DNA of 64,000 nucleotides, taken from NCBI RefSeq assembly GCF_965262965.1, contig NZ_OZ253573.1, positions 1,612,001-1,676,000 of the forward strand, in the 5' to 3' direction. Position 1 is the stretch's first letter. Each line of letters starts with the position of its first letter. Of the stretch, positions 25,983-35,351 are shown in pieces. The stretch comes from Poriferisodalis sp965262965 (GTDB lineage: Bacteria; Actinomycetota; Acidimicrobiia; Acidimicrobiales; Poriferisodalaceae). The translations under genes and the position numbers were made by a program. Under the pieces are notes generated by a model that saw nothing but the letters and a program-made list of their open reading frames with translations, did not search any database and had not been told where the DNA came from.

Positions 25983-25985
25983 TAA
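24438..25985 (+). CDS. tnpB: TnpB-type RNA-guided nuclease
   Basis: About 515 residues from GTG 24438; an earlier GTG at 24396 lies inside the inverted repeat. The RuvC-like active site is complete: Asp275 in EVIGADAGVVEH, Glu360 in SVVGVERTN, and Asp454 in GNADTLAARN. A four-Cys zinc finger (Cys427, 430, 444, 447; FCHRCG and YWCKDCG) lies between the second and third acidic residues. The N-terminal half has the WED/REC-type region rich in Arg. TnpB cuts DNA next to a short motif using a guide RNA made from the element's right end. The stop codon TAA falls on the first bases of the flanking repeat, so the reading frame crosses the right element end. Confidence 0.85.
   Translation: MVSYVTVRVPVRLSGRRDRLSIWLLLGEQRQAFNRGVGLCLEAVESGNRVPSKFDLHKLLTADRASGRMPGEVPVALQRPGIEAGRDAVLKWDKARGRLERSVVFWAVRLAAAELDAAGEHRSASAVRGAVNSKGKLRKTAAGEVRYCETRLAKARQRQDRHNKQGTGRLFRSRKRFESEPANAAALVYRGGVILGADGSVRLPGGKRLRLADPGWRPPEGHEWTGAIQIVDTTRKVTVRTRPQHRKYVMHVQLRRTDPEPVQAPQSRDEVIGADAGVVEHMALSDGRMLNMADETDLNTQIRELQQQRSRCDHGSRRWRTLSRQLRGLHAKRTNRRDNSAGQIAAEIVSTPGVSVVGVERTNTVGMLASAAGTKEHPGKGVAAKRGLNRALSDARFGGIRTTLERAGVKRGILVIRVPAAGTSMFCHRCGALVARESQSSYWCKDCGIVGNADTLAARNVKELSWQALTANQDTKPAARDFAVERGPGRRETSPTAPAATEILTNKRLTPDISP
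25850..25982 (+). ncRNA. Possible guide RNA (omega RNA) region of TnpB
   Basis: In characterised TnpB elements the guide RNA scaffold is made from the 3' end of tnpB and the right element end, and the guide itself is the flanking DNA. Here that stretch contains purine-rich and G-rich runs (GAAAGAGGACCGGGCCGGAG) compatible with stems, and would read out into the sequence starting at 25983. This is placement by analogy; no covariation was tested. Confidence 0.35.
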
Positions 25986-25990
25986 CTTAT
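25983..25990. repeat. Right copy of the direct repeat flanking the TnpB unit
   Basis: TAACTTAT, identical to 24374-24381, lies immediately outside the right inverted repeat. Its first three bases are also the tnpB stop codon. Confidence 0.7.
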
Positions 25991-26715
25991 CCGTATTTTC
26001 GCCTGTCGGGTCTACATCGCATGAATTGATTGGGTGCCTCTTCCCATTGTAGGTGTCGAGGCTTGATAAAGCTGTCAACTTGACCTATTTGAAGGCGAGA
26101 TCGGAGCTGTCGCCGAGAGAGCTCGCGAACTCGGCGTGTTCTTGTACGCTCGGTAGGTCGCTGTACTGGTGTTGCGTGGCTCAACGCTGCGCTTAGCGTA
26201 CGCCGCGTCGATCGGGGGTCGCCTAACAGCAGCCCGTCCTGGCTTGGTCACGAGGATCCGGTGCAATACGCCCATCTGCACGATGCACATTGTTCCTTCG
26301 GCGAGTGCGAGAGTCGCCATATTATCGTCGCAATCGGGGACGACTCAAGTGTTTCCGTCAGCACTGGCAGCATTTGGTCGCCAGGGAGGTGCATCTCGCG
26401 GGCACTGCCGCTATCCAAACGGACCATTCCAAACAACCGGCCTTGCAGGTTGCGGTCACGCAGTGGCGGCCAGAAGCCCCGCTTGCTGGTGTCGAGCTTG
26501 CTTGCCTGACCGCTGGGTTCAATATTCCGCAACATCCGCATCGGGTCCAACGCTGGGGCGCGCGCCATGCCTCCATGTTGGTGCATCTTCGACTGGGACC
26601 TCCCGCCGCCGCCAGGCGAAACCCGTTTGAACACCGCGCCGCTGCTGCCACCCAGAATTCATGGAAGCGAGAGCGATGCGTGTATTCAAGCTCAGTTCGC
26701 TGCCACCTTGGCACG
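25991..26715. other. Gene-poor stretch, possibly decayed coding DNA
   Basis: About 725 bases in which no frame resembles a known protein. Several overlapping short frames exist on both strands. Two minus-strand frames, around 26290-26590 and 26150-26320, could be pieces of one gene joined by a frameshift, since protein-like text moves from one to the other near 26300, but I cannot name the family. No IS ends were seen. Confidence 0.35.
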
Positions 26716-26925
26716 TTATGGCGACACGACCACCATGCACCCATTGCGGTCCATCCAGTCGGCGGCCCGCTCCAGCAGCGTTACCTCGTCTTGACTCAGA
26801 TGCCGTGTTTGGGGGTTGCCATGGTGTTCAACGAGCTGCAGCAACGCTTCGGGGAGCGTTAGGCCCTTGTAGCTCTCGTACGTCGCCATGCTCCGCAAGT
26901 TCGCGGATAGGACCATTGTTGTCAA
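26716..26925 (-). CDS. Hypothetical small protein
   Basis: A 69-residue frame, with the likely true start at the inner ATG (MATYESYKGLTLPEALLQLV). The sequence is amphipathic and helical (LTLPEALLQLVEHH, then LSQDEVTLLERAADWMDRNG), unlike the shadow frames around it, and it ends 30 bases after the hsdR fragment begins its own end. I do not recognise a family. It may be a downstream member of the R-M operon or a remnant. Confidence 0.3.
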   Translation of the reverse strand: MTTMVLSANLRSMATYESYKGLTLPEALLQLVEHHGNPQTRHLSQDEVTLLERAADWMDRNGCMVVVSP

Positions 26926-26955
26926 GCGCCCGATTCACAGAAGTGTGACGCTGGT

Positions 26956-28587
26956 TCAGGCCACCGCCCAGTCGGCGGAAAGCGCTTCAGCCTGTTCCAG
27001 GACGGTCTGAGTTGCCCGTTCTTGCCTGTCGGGCGGGTACCCGTGCCGTCTCAGGATTCGCTTGACCTTGATGCGGATACCTGCGCGGACGTTTTCCCGC
27101 AGTGTCCAGTCGATGGTGACGCTGTTTCGGACGGACTCCACTAGTTCGCGTGCAATCGCCTGGAGAGTGTCATTGCCCAGAACCGCAACGGCGCTGTCGT
27201 TCGTTTCGAGGGCGTCGTAGAACGCCAGTTCGTCATCGGTGAGGCCGAGTTGCTCGCCGCGCTCGTCCGCTTTGCGAAGTTCGCGCGCCAGCTCGATGAG
27301 TTCTTCGATGATTTGCGCGGCCTCGATGCTGCGGTTCTGGTAGCGACGAATGGTCTCGGCGAGCATTGCAGCGAAGGAGCGACCCTGGATGACGTTGCGG
27401 CGCTGGCGTCGGCGGACTTCACCTTGCAGGAGTTTCTGGAGCAACTCGACTGCGAGGTTGCGATGCGGCATGTTGCGAACCTCGGCCAAGAACTCCTCGG
27501 AAAGGATCGAGATGTCGGGCTTCTGAAGTCCGGCGGCCTCAAATATGTCGGTGACCTCGCCCGATGAAACCGCTCGAGAAATGATCTGGCGAACGGCGTG
27601 GTCAAGATCGTCTTGGCTCCGCTCTTCGTCCGGAGACCGCTGCATCAGCCGGCTGCGCACGGCCTGGAAGAACCCGATGTCGTCTCGGATTGCGATGGCT
27701 GCTTCATCGGGCACTGCGAGCGCGAACGCCTGCGACAGCTCGCGGACGGCCCGGGTGTAGCGATCCTTGCCATCCTCTTGTGCGAGGACATGGTCTTGGG
27801 CGGGCAGCAGCAGAGCGAGACGATCCGCTGGGACGCCATCCAGCCATTTCGACCAGTCGAAGCCATGCATCAAGCCGCAGCAAACGTCGTGCTTCTCGAG
27901 CATGACGGCTACTGCCTGGCTGCGATCGAGGACTGCATCGCCCTTTCCACCACTCTGCGTGTAGGTCCGAAGAGCCCGGCGCAACTCGTGTGCGAGGCCC
28001 AGATAGTCAACGACGAGACCGCCGGGCTTGTCGCGGAACACCCTGTTGACGCGCGCAATGGCCTGCATCAGTCCGTGGCCGCGCATGGGCTTGTCGACGT
28101 ACATCGTGTGCAGGCTCGGTGCGTCGAAGCCGGTGAGCCACATGTCGCGTACGAGAACGATGCGCATCGAATCTTCGGGATCTCGAAACCGGTTCGCGAG
28201 CGTCTCGCGACCGGCCTTGCTCCGGATGTGATGCTGCCAGTGCTCTGGATCCGACGCCGAGCCTGTCATGACAACCTTGATTGCTCCGCTGGCGTCATCG
28301 CCGTCGTGCCAGTCCGGTCGCAGCCGCACCAGTGCTTCGTACAGCTCGACGCAAATCCGCCGGCTCATGCACACCACCATCGCCTTGCCGTCAATGGCAT
28401 CGAGACGATCCTCGAAGTGCTCAACAATGTCGGCCGCCACGAGGGCTATACGGCTCGGCGTGCCGACCACAGCTTCGAGTGCTGCCCACTTCGTCTTCAG
28501 CTTCTCGGTTCTCTCAAGCTCCTCGCCCTCGGTTGCCTCCTCGAAGTCCTCGTCAATGCTCGGTTGCGCGTCCGGGTCGAGGCCTAG
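26956..28587 (-). pseudogene. hsdR: Type I restriction subunit HsdR, C-terminal half (separated by IS insertion)
   Basis: The frame holds the second helicase lobe and C-terminal domain of HsdR: ALVAADIVEHFEDRL, KAMVVCMSRRICVELYEAL, the motif V/VI region DMWLTGFDAPSLHTMYVDKP and MQAIARVNRVFRDKPGGLVV, then the helical tail that binds the methylase (SVTIDWTLRENVRAGIRIKV). It starts in mid-protein at GLDPDAQPS and has no start codon of its own; the frame upstream is insertion-sequence DNA. The N-terminal half lies at 31867-33378. Removing the insertion and one copy of CTAG joins the two halves in frame (AEL-GLDPD). It cannot make functional HsdR as it stands. Confidence 0.9.
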
Positions 28588-28599
28588 GAGCCTGCTGAG

Positions 28600-28771
28600 C
28601 AAGTCGGGTCTGGGTGGGTGGGGGCCTGTCTGAAAGTGTTTGTGTCGGGCGTGTTGTGACGGTCCGAGGGGTGGTTGGCGGTGTGGCGGTGGCTGTTCGG
28701 GGTCGTGTGTGTGGGGTTCGGGTTGGGTTTGGGTGTCGCGGTGGGTTGTTGGCGGTGTTTTGTGGTGGGGG
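28600..28771 (-). other. A/C-rich trailer downstream of the IS1182 transposase
   Basis: Read on the coding (minus) strand, the sequence after the transposase stop is almost all A and C; the plus strand shows it as long G/T runs. It resembles the trailer after the IS1380 transposase at 736-945 and may load Rho. Confidence 0.35.
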
Positions 28772-30286
28772 TCAGTTGATGGCCCAGTGGCGGCCGTTGT
28801 GTGTGAGTCCGAGGTTGGTGAGTCGTTTGAGGTTGACTGCTGCGGCGCGGGTGGTGAGCCATTGCCGGTTTTTGTGGATGCCTCGGTAGGGGCATCTTCG
28901 GTTGTTGCGCACGAGCCACGCGATGGAGCGCTCTGCCATGGGCCGCCGGCGGCGGTAGTCATGGTCGAAGCAGTCGGTGCGGGCCAGTTTGCGGGCTGCT
29001 TTGAGGAGCTGGTGGTGGGGGTGGATTTTGATGGTGCGCCCGTCTTTGGCGGTGGTGCAGCGTGCTCGCACCGGGCATGTGCGGCAGCGGCGGCCGAAGC
29101 GGGCGGTGTCGGTGGGGCTGATCGTCACGGTGATGCCTTCAGGGCAGGTCACGGTGCCGGCGTCGATGTCGATGTCGAAGTCGTCGATGCTGTACCCGCC
29201 GTCGACCGCGGTCTGGATCGGCGGCGGCTTGATCACAGCGGTCATCTCGCGTTCGGCGAGATGAGCGCGCAGATCCCCGGTGCCATACGCGCTGTCGCCG
29301 TACACCTCGGTGCCCGCCGCCTCGTCGGCGATCAGGCCGGGCGCGGCCCGCGCGTCGCCGACATCGCCCGCGGTGAGGTCCACTGCGGTGATCAGACCCG
29401 TGTCGGGCTCCGCCGCGATGTGGGCCTTGTAGCCGTCCCGGTAGACGCTGCGCGACTTATGCACATGACGCGACTCGGGATCCACCACCGAGATCACTCG
29501 CCCCGGCGCGGTGCGCCGCGCGATGCGCCACCGCCCCGGACCGTCGCCGGGCTCCACGTCTTGGCCCGCCACCAGCGCCAGCAACGCCACCGCGTCGCCC
29601 TGAGCGTCGTCCAATTCGAGATCTTCTGCTGTGCCGATCAGCTCCAGTGCGTCGTCGACGAGCTCGCTCACGAGCCGTTCCACGTCGCCGGGATCGCCCC
29701 AGTCCACCACCGCCCCGCCGGTGTCGAGATTGCGTTCGCGCACCCACACATCGGCGAGCCCGCCGTGGAGCTTGCGGACCCGCCGGATCTGGTTCACCAG
29801 CATCGTGACGGTGTCCTGACGGGCCACAGCGTCATCAAGAACCGTGGAATCGAGCACCCGCCGATGGCTCTTCGCTACCGCGCCGCACTCAGCGATCAAC
29901 TCGCTCACCACCCGGAACACCCGATCAGGATCACCGCTCGCACGCAGCCGATTGCGCCACAACGTCAGCACCGTGTGATGGAACGCCTCATCAGTCAACG
30001 CCAGACCCGCAGCAGCCTTCCACGCGATATCAGTCGCCAAACGCCGGCACGCCTGCCGATCCGACAAGCCCTCGAGCGCCTGGAGCACCATCACCACCGC
30101 GACCACCTCGCCAGGCACCGACGGACGCCCCCGACGCGACCCGAACAAATCAGCGAACAACCCGTCAGGAAACAGACGACTGCGATGCTCAGCCAAGAAC
30201 GCATGCACCGAGCCCACGCCCACCAGATGCCCGCACAACGCCCGCGCATCCAAAAGCTCACGATCCAAACGGCACGAACCCTGCAT
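28772..30286 (-). CDS. IS1182-family transposase
   Basis: About 504 residues from ATG 30286, with GGGAGA eight bases upstream. The N-terminal domain (FADLFGSRRGRPSVPGEVVA, then LQALEGLSDRQACRRLATD) is the DUF772 region, followed by the first catalytic strand VLDSTVLDDAVA. The central DDE part has YRDGYKAHIAAEPDTGLITA and EVYGDSAYGTGDLRAHL, and the C-terminal part has a CxxC pair (CRTCPVRARC) and RRPMAERSIAWL with the last catalytic Glu. It looks complete and possibly active. It moves the element that broke hsdR. Confidence 0.9.
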   Translation of the reverse strand: MQGSCRLDRELLDARALCGHLVGVGSVHAFLAEHRSRLFPDGLFADLFGSRRGRPSVPGEVVAVVMVLQALEGLSDRQACRRLATDIAWKAAAGLALTDEAFHHTVLTLWRNRLRASGDPDRVFRVVSELIAECGAVAKSHRRVLDSTVLDDAVARQDTVTMLVNQIRRVRKLHGGLADVWVRERNLDTGGAVVDWGDPGDVERLVSELVDDALELIGTAEDLELDDAQGDAVALLALVAGQDVEPGDGPGRWRIARRTAPGRVISVVDPESRHVHKSRSVYRDGYKAHIAAEPDTGLITAVDLTAGDVGDARAAPGLIADEAAGTEVYGDSAYGTGDLRAHLAEREMTAVIKPPPIQTAVDGGYSIDDFDIDIDAGTVTCPEGITVTISPTDTARFGRRCRTCPVRARCTTAKDGRTIKIHPHHQLLKAARKLARTDCFDHDYRRRRPMAERSIAWLVRNNRRCPYRGIHKNRQWLTTRAAAVNLKRLTNLGLTHNGRHWAIN

Positions 30287-30344
30287 GCACACATTCTCCC
30301 GCGCGCACACCCCCAACACGCGGAAATCCGCCCCAATAAATCAG

Positions 30345-30350
30345 CAGGCT
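30345..30350. repeat. Left flanking repeat of the nested IS3-type element
   Basis: CAGGCT occurs here and again at 31868-31873, on the two sides of the nested element. It also belongs to the end of the IS1182 element, which shows that the second element landed in the first one's inverted repeat. Three to five of these bases would be the real target duplication. Confidence 0.6.
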
Positions 30351-30438
30351 TGTTGTGCGTCTGACTTTGCCGCGGAGGGTCCACCGAGGAATGAACCAAG
30401 TCTGATCGTGTTCTCGCTGACGCGTGAAGGAGCATCAG

Positions 30439-30762
30439 ATGACTGTCAGCGAGGGTCGGCGTCGACCGAAGAAGCTGTCCGCGGAGACGAAGTGGGAGAT
30501 CTACTTGCAGGTCGCGGGCGGAGAGATCACCCAGGCCGACGCCGCCCGGAAGTGGGGGGTCGATGTGTCGACGATCATCTCCATCCGCCGGACGGTGAAG
30601 GACGCGGCGCTGGCTGCGCTGGCCCGCAAACCGGGTCGCCCGGCCACCGAACGGAACTGGGAGCTCGAAGCGGCCCGGGCAGAGATCGGTCAGCTCACCG
30701 AGGCGATCAAGGTCCAAGCGATCGAGTTGGCCATTGTCCGGGGAAAATCCGGCTGGGACTGA
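30439..30762 (+). CDS. IS3-type OrfA (helix-turn-helix)
   Basis: A 107-residue basic protein starting MTVSEGRRRPKKLSAETKWE, with an AGGAG site upstream. Residues about 17-50 form a helix-turn-helix (ITQADAARKWGVDVSTIISI) for binding the element ends. The tail carries a helical segment likely used for dimerisation. Near its end lies the heptamer G GGA AAA (30741-30747) in the correct phase for -1 frameshifting into orfB, so the working transposase is an OrfAB fusion. Confidence 0.8.
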   Translation: MTVSEGRRRPKKLSAETKWEIYLQVAGGEITQADAARKWGVDVSTIISIRRTVKDAALAALARKPGRPATERNWELEAARAEIGQLTEAIKVQAIELAIVRGKSGWD

Positions 30763-31820
30763 ACGGACCGGTCCCGGCGAGAGTCCCCGCCGAGGCCAAA
30801 GAGCTGGTCCTCAACACCGTCGACGACGCCGTTGCCGCCGGGTTCTGGCACACATGGGCCACCGGTGTGTGGCAGGTCTCCGACGACCGGGTGCACCGCT
30901 GGCGGGCCCGCCGACGCGAGCTGGGCACGCTCAGCGACCTCGCCCCGGGCGGCGCGCCGGTGCATGCGGTGCTGGCCGACGAAGTCGCGGAGGTCCTCGC
31001 TGTCGCTGAAGAGTGGGGACCGGTCGACCGGTCGCACCGCAAGCTCGCCCACCGCGGTTCCTATGTGGGCCGGGTGTGGGTGGCCCCCTCGACGTTTCGG
31101 CGCGTTCTGGCTGCCCACGGGCTTGTGCTGCCCGAACAGCCGCCGACACCACGGCGGCCCAAGACGCCGTGGCCCCACTGGCTGGTCTGGGAACCGAACA
31201 GGATCTGGATCTGGGACGTCACCCACTTCGGGCGGGCCCGGCGCTGCGTGTTCGCCATCGTCGACATGGTCTCCCGCTACTGGATCACCACCCTGGTCTC
31301 GACCGAGGAGACCTCCACCCAAGTGCGCGTCATCTTCGACCAGGCGCTGCTAGCCCAAGATCTCGACGAGCTGCTCACCGACGACCGCCTCGATCTCGAC
31401 ATCGACGACCCCGACCGGCCGATCCTGCTCGCCGTGTCCGACAACGGCCCGGCCATGACCAGCCACGACACCCGCGCCTACATGGCGATGATGGCCATCG
31501 CCCAACACCACGGCCGACCCCACACCCCCACCGACCAAGCCTGGATCGAGAGTTTCTTCGGGCACATCAAGCACGAATGGCCCCACCTCGACGAGATCAC
31601 CGACCCGGCGTTGCTCGACACAGAGCTGGCACGCATCCGGATCGACTACAACGAAGTCCGGCTGCACGAAGCGCTCGGCTACGTCACCCCCGACGACGAA
31701 CACCACCAACGAGGAGAACCGATCCGCGAGGCCCGCCGGCAAGGCCTCCAACGAGCCCGCACACGACGGCTCGACCACAACCGCCGGACCACCACCAACA
31801 ACCCCGAGAACACAGCATGA
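30741..31820 (+). CDS. IS3-type OrfB transposase (DDE integrase core)
   Basis: The frame entered by -1 slippage reads about 360 residues. The integrase core has the three acidic residues in WIWDVTHFGRARR, LLAVSDNGPAMTS and AWIESFFGHIKHEWP, and the segment before it (KLAHRGSYVGRVWVAPSTF) is the usual second HTH. No independent start codon with a ribosome site is seen, which agrees with synthesis as a fusion. The C-terminal 25 residues are Arg/Thr/Asn rich. It looks complete. Confidence 0.85.
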   Translation, partial: GKIRLGLNGPVPARVPAEAKELVLNTVDDAVAAGFWHTWATGVWQVSDDRVHRWRARRRELGTLSDLAPGGAPVHAVLADEVAEVLAVAEEWGPVDRSHRKLAHRGSYVGRVWVAPSTFRRVLAAHGLVLPEQPPTPRRPKTPWPHWLVWEPNRIWIWDVTHFGRARRCVFAIVDMVSRYWITTLVSTEETSTQVRVIFDQALLAQDLDELLTDDRLDLDIDDPDRPILLAVSDNGPAMTSHDTRAYMAMMAIAQHHGRPHTPTDQAWIESFFGHIKHEWPHLDEITDPALLDTELARIRIDYNEVRLHEALGYVTPDDEHHQRGEPIREARRQGLQRARTRRLDHNRRTTTNNPENTA

Positions 31821-31866
31821 CTTGGTTCATTTCTCAGCCGATCTCCGCGGAAGACTCAGACACACC

Positions 31867-33378
<1,512 letters not shown>

Positions 33379-33557
33379 GCCATCCCCATCGCTGCCAAAC
33401 CAGAGAGTTACTGAGTCCCGGCGCGGCCTGAGCCTTCACCGTCGTGTCGTCAAGCGACGCGGACTAGTGCTGTTGGGAGCCTAGGCAACTCCTTCCGCGC
33501 ACCGCTCCGAGACCAACGTGCGGCGAGAAATCCATCGAACAGCCGCATGACTCTGCA

Positions 33558-33579
33558 CACCTCCGGGAGGTGGTATATT
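33558..33579 (+). promoter_or_regulatory. Perfect palindrome and -10 box before the XRE-ImmA operon
   Basis: CACCTCCGGGAGGTG (33558-33572) is a perfect 15-base palindrome, and a -10-like TATATT follows at 33574-33579. The first gene starts at 33628. This is where an XRE-type repressor would bind to control its own operon. Confidence 0.5.
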
Positions 33580-33627
33580 TTTTGGTATGAAATCGCCGCG
33601 TTGTGCCACCACGTTGGGAGACGCTGG

Positions 33628-34248
33628 ATGACCGGAATCCGTGACAAGGCAAGGGTCCTCGACGAACTCGGCGACAAACTGCTTGAGGCCCTTGCTTCGA
33701 GCGTCGCAAACACCCGCGCGGACTTTCAGCGTTACCTGTCGGCGTTGCCAGAGTTTGTGGCCCAAGCAAGCGCGCGAGGACTGGCCAACTGGATCCACGA
33801 CCGTCTCTGGTACCAAGTGTGCGCGCTCTTGGGCGATGCCGATTCCGTTTTTCTCGTCGAACATGGAACGACGAGAGAAATAGTGTCTGGAGACCGCTAC
33901 CGCATCAGGGTGAAGCGCCACCACCCGCCCGCGCAAGTCGCCAGCTACCCCACGCAAACTGCGATGGATTTCATGAGTCAAGCCCCCGAGCAGCTCGTGC
34001 TCGAAGGGCTTGAGCAGATCAACCTCATCAGTGGATACGTGTGGATCGGCGAGAGCTCGGAAATCGGGCCTGCGGTGGTGTCCATGAGGGACGGACGGGA
34101 CGACGTGCTATGGGTCCATGAGCTGCCCGAGACTGGGGCCGGTACTTCCGTGACGCCGCTGCCGCCTCGCGATGACCTTGAGGACACCCAGGTACGAGCA
34201 CGGCTCGAGCGTCTTCGACGCGAGGATCCGAGGTCCCGAGAACAGTGA
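33628..34248 (+). CDS. Hypothetical protein paired with an XRE-ImmA protein
   Basis: About 206 residues starting MTGIRDKARVLDELGDKLLE; this ATG is preferred because the upstream extension crosses the promoter and palindrome. The first 60 residues are helical, the middle (SVFLVEHGTTREIVSGDRYR) is beta-rich, and the last 40 residues are acidic and Arg rich (RARLERLRREDPRSRE). I do not recognise the family. Its TGA overlaps the GTG of the XRE-ImmA gene (GTGA), so the two products are probably made together and work together, in the manner of toxin-antitoxin or phage-regulatory pairs. Confidence 0.65.
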   Translation: MTGIRDKARVLDELGDKLLEALASSVANTRADFQRYLSALPEFVAQASARGLANWIHDRLWYQVCALLGDADSVFLVEHGTTREIVSGDRYRIRVKRHHPPAQVASYPTQTAMDFMSQAPEQLVLEGLEQINLISGYVWIGESSEIGPAVVSMRDGRDDVLWVHELPETGAGTSVTPLPPRDDLEDTQVRARLERLRREDPRSREQ

Positions 34249-35303
34249 GCTTGGGCGAGGCAATCGTCACGCTCCGGCGGGCAAAAGGCCTGACACAAGA
34301 GGAACTGTCACACGTCGCCGGGATCACTCAAGCAGCGCTGTCCCGGTACGAGAACGAGTTGCGGATGCCTGATGCGGCCGCGGTCGCCGATCTCGCTGAT
34401 GCCCTCGGTGTCACCGCCGCCTTCCTACAGCGGTCCGAGCGAACTGAGGGAGCATTCATGATCGACGTGCACATGCGTCGTCGAGCGACTGCGAAGCCGA
34501 CCGTCTGGCGTCGGCTAGAAGCCAAGTTGAACGTGTACCGACAGCACCTGGAAGCCATCACGGATGCCGTCGAGATGGTGCCCCGGCTTGGGCTTCCGAG
34601 GTTTGACCCGCTGGAGTACTCGCCGGATGAGGCAGCCCGAATGGTGCGTATGCAATGGCGTATGCCTTCCGGCCCGGTACGTGGACTGACAGGTTGGCTC
34701 GAATCCGCTGGCTGCCTGATCGTTGCTGAGGACTTTGGTGAGATGTCAGGCGGAAGTCGCGTGGACGGGTTGTCGCAGTGGTCACACGACTACCCGGTCA
34801 TGCTGGTCAACGAACGAGCACCGACGGACCGGCTGCGACTCACACTCGCGCACGAACTGGGGCACATCTGCCTGCACAGTGGGGAGCTGGGGAATGATCC
34901 GGAGGATGAAGCGAACGCCTTCGCAGCAGAGTTCTTGATGCCGGCTACGGTCATCCGGCCGGATCTGCGCAACCTCGACCTCGGGCGGCTCCACCTGCTC
35001 AAGCGTCAATGGGGAGTCTCCATGCAAGCACTCATCGAGCGCGCACATCGATTGGGCACGCTCTCCCCCGCGAAGCGGACCTCGCTCTACAAAGCGCTCA
35101 GCAAACGCGGTTGGCGAACCAAAGAACCTCTGAGCGACGAACTGGCTCCAGAGACACCCAGCTTGGCGTTGCGGCTCGTAAGTGCACTCGCTGAAGCAGG
35201 CCTCAATCGGGCCGAAGCCGGAGAAATCGTCGGCGTTGCCCCGTTGGCGAGCGATCCGCCACCGTTTCTGCAGGGTGCCCGACTCTCAATAGTCGCTTCT
35301 TAA
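34245..35303 (+). CDS. XRE helix-turn-helix protein with ImmA/IrrE metallopeptidase domain
   Basis: 352 residues. Residues 1-65 are an XRE HTH (AIVTLRRAKGLTQEELSHVA, then GITQAALSRYENELRMPDAA). Residues about 130-260 are an ImmA/IrrE peptidase with the zinc motif in LTLAHELGHICLHSGE and the third ligand in DEANAFAAEFLMP. Such proteins cut a repressor or antitoxin and switch mobile-element or stress genes. A C-terminal tail of about 60 residues is unassigned. It is coupled to the gene before it and faces the R-M operon genes on the other strand. A palindrome at the operon promoter is its likely site. Confidence 0.88.
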   Translation: MSLGEAIVTLRRAKGLTQEELSHVAGITQAALSRYENELRMPDAAAVADLADALGVTAAFLQRSERTEGAFMIDVHMRRRATAKPTVWRRLEAKLNVYRQHLEAITDAVEMVPRLGLPRFDPLEYSPDEAARMVRMQWRMPSGPVRGLTGWLESAGCLIVAEDFGEMSGGSRVDGLSQWSHDYPVMLVNERAPTDRLRLTLAHELGHICLHSGELGNDPEDEANAFAAEFLMPATVIRPDLRNLDLGRLHLLKRQWGVSMQALIERAHRLGTLSPAKRTSLYKALSKRGWRTKEPLSDELAPETPSLALRLVSALAEAGLNRAEAGEIVGVAPLASDPPPFLQGARLSIVAS

Positions 35304-35351
35304 AACGTCTGCGATCTTCTGCGAAGAGTCGACGTGTCCACTTCTTGAGCG

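Noticed and set aside
26248..26862. Overlapping short frames between the TnpB unit and hsdR
   Set aside because: Several frames on both strands overlap and none has domain-like text; at most they are remains of one decayed gene.
28640..30364. Plus-strand frame of 574 residues over the IS1182 transposase
   Set aside because: It starts in a G/T-rich repeat-like stretch and is antisense to an intact transposase.
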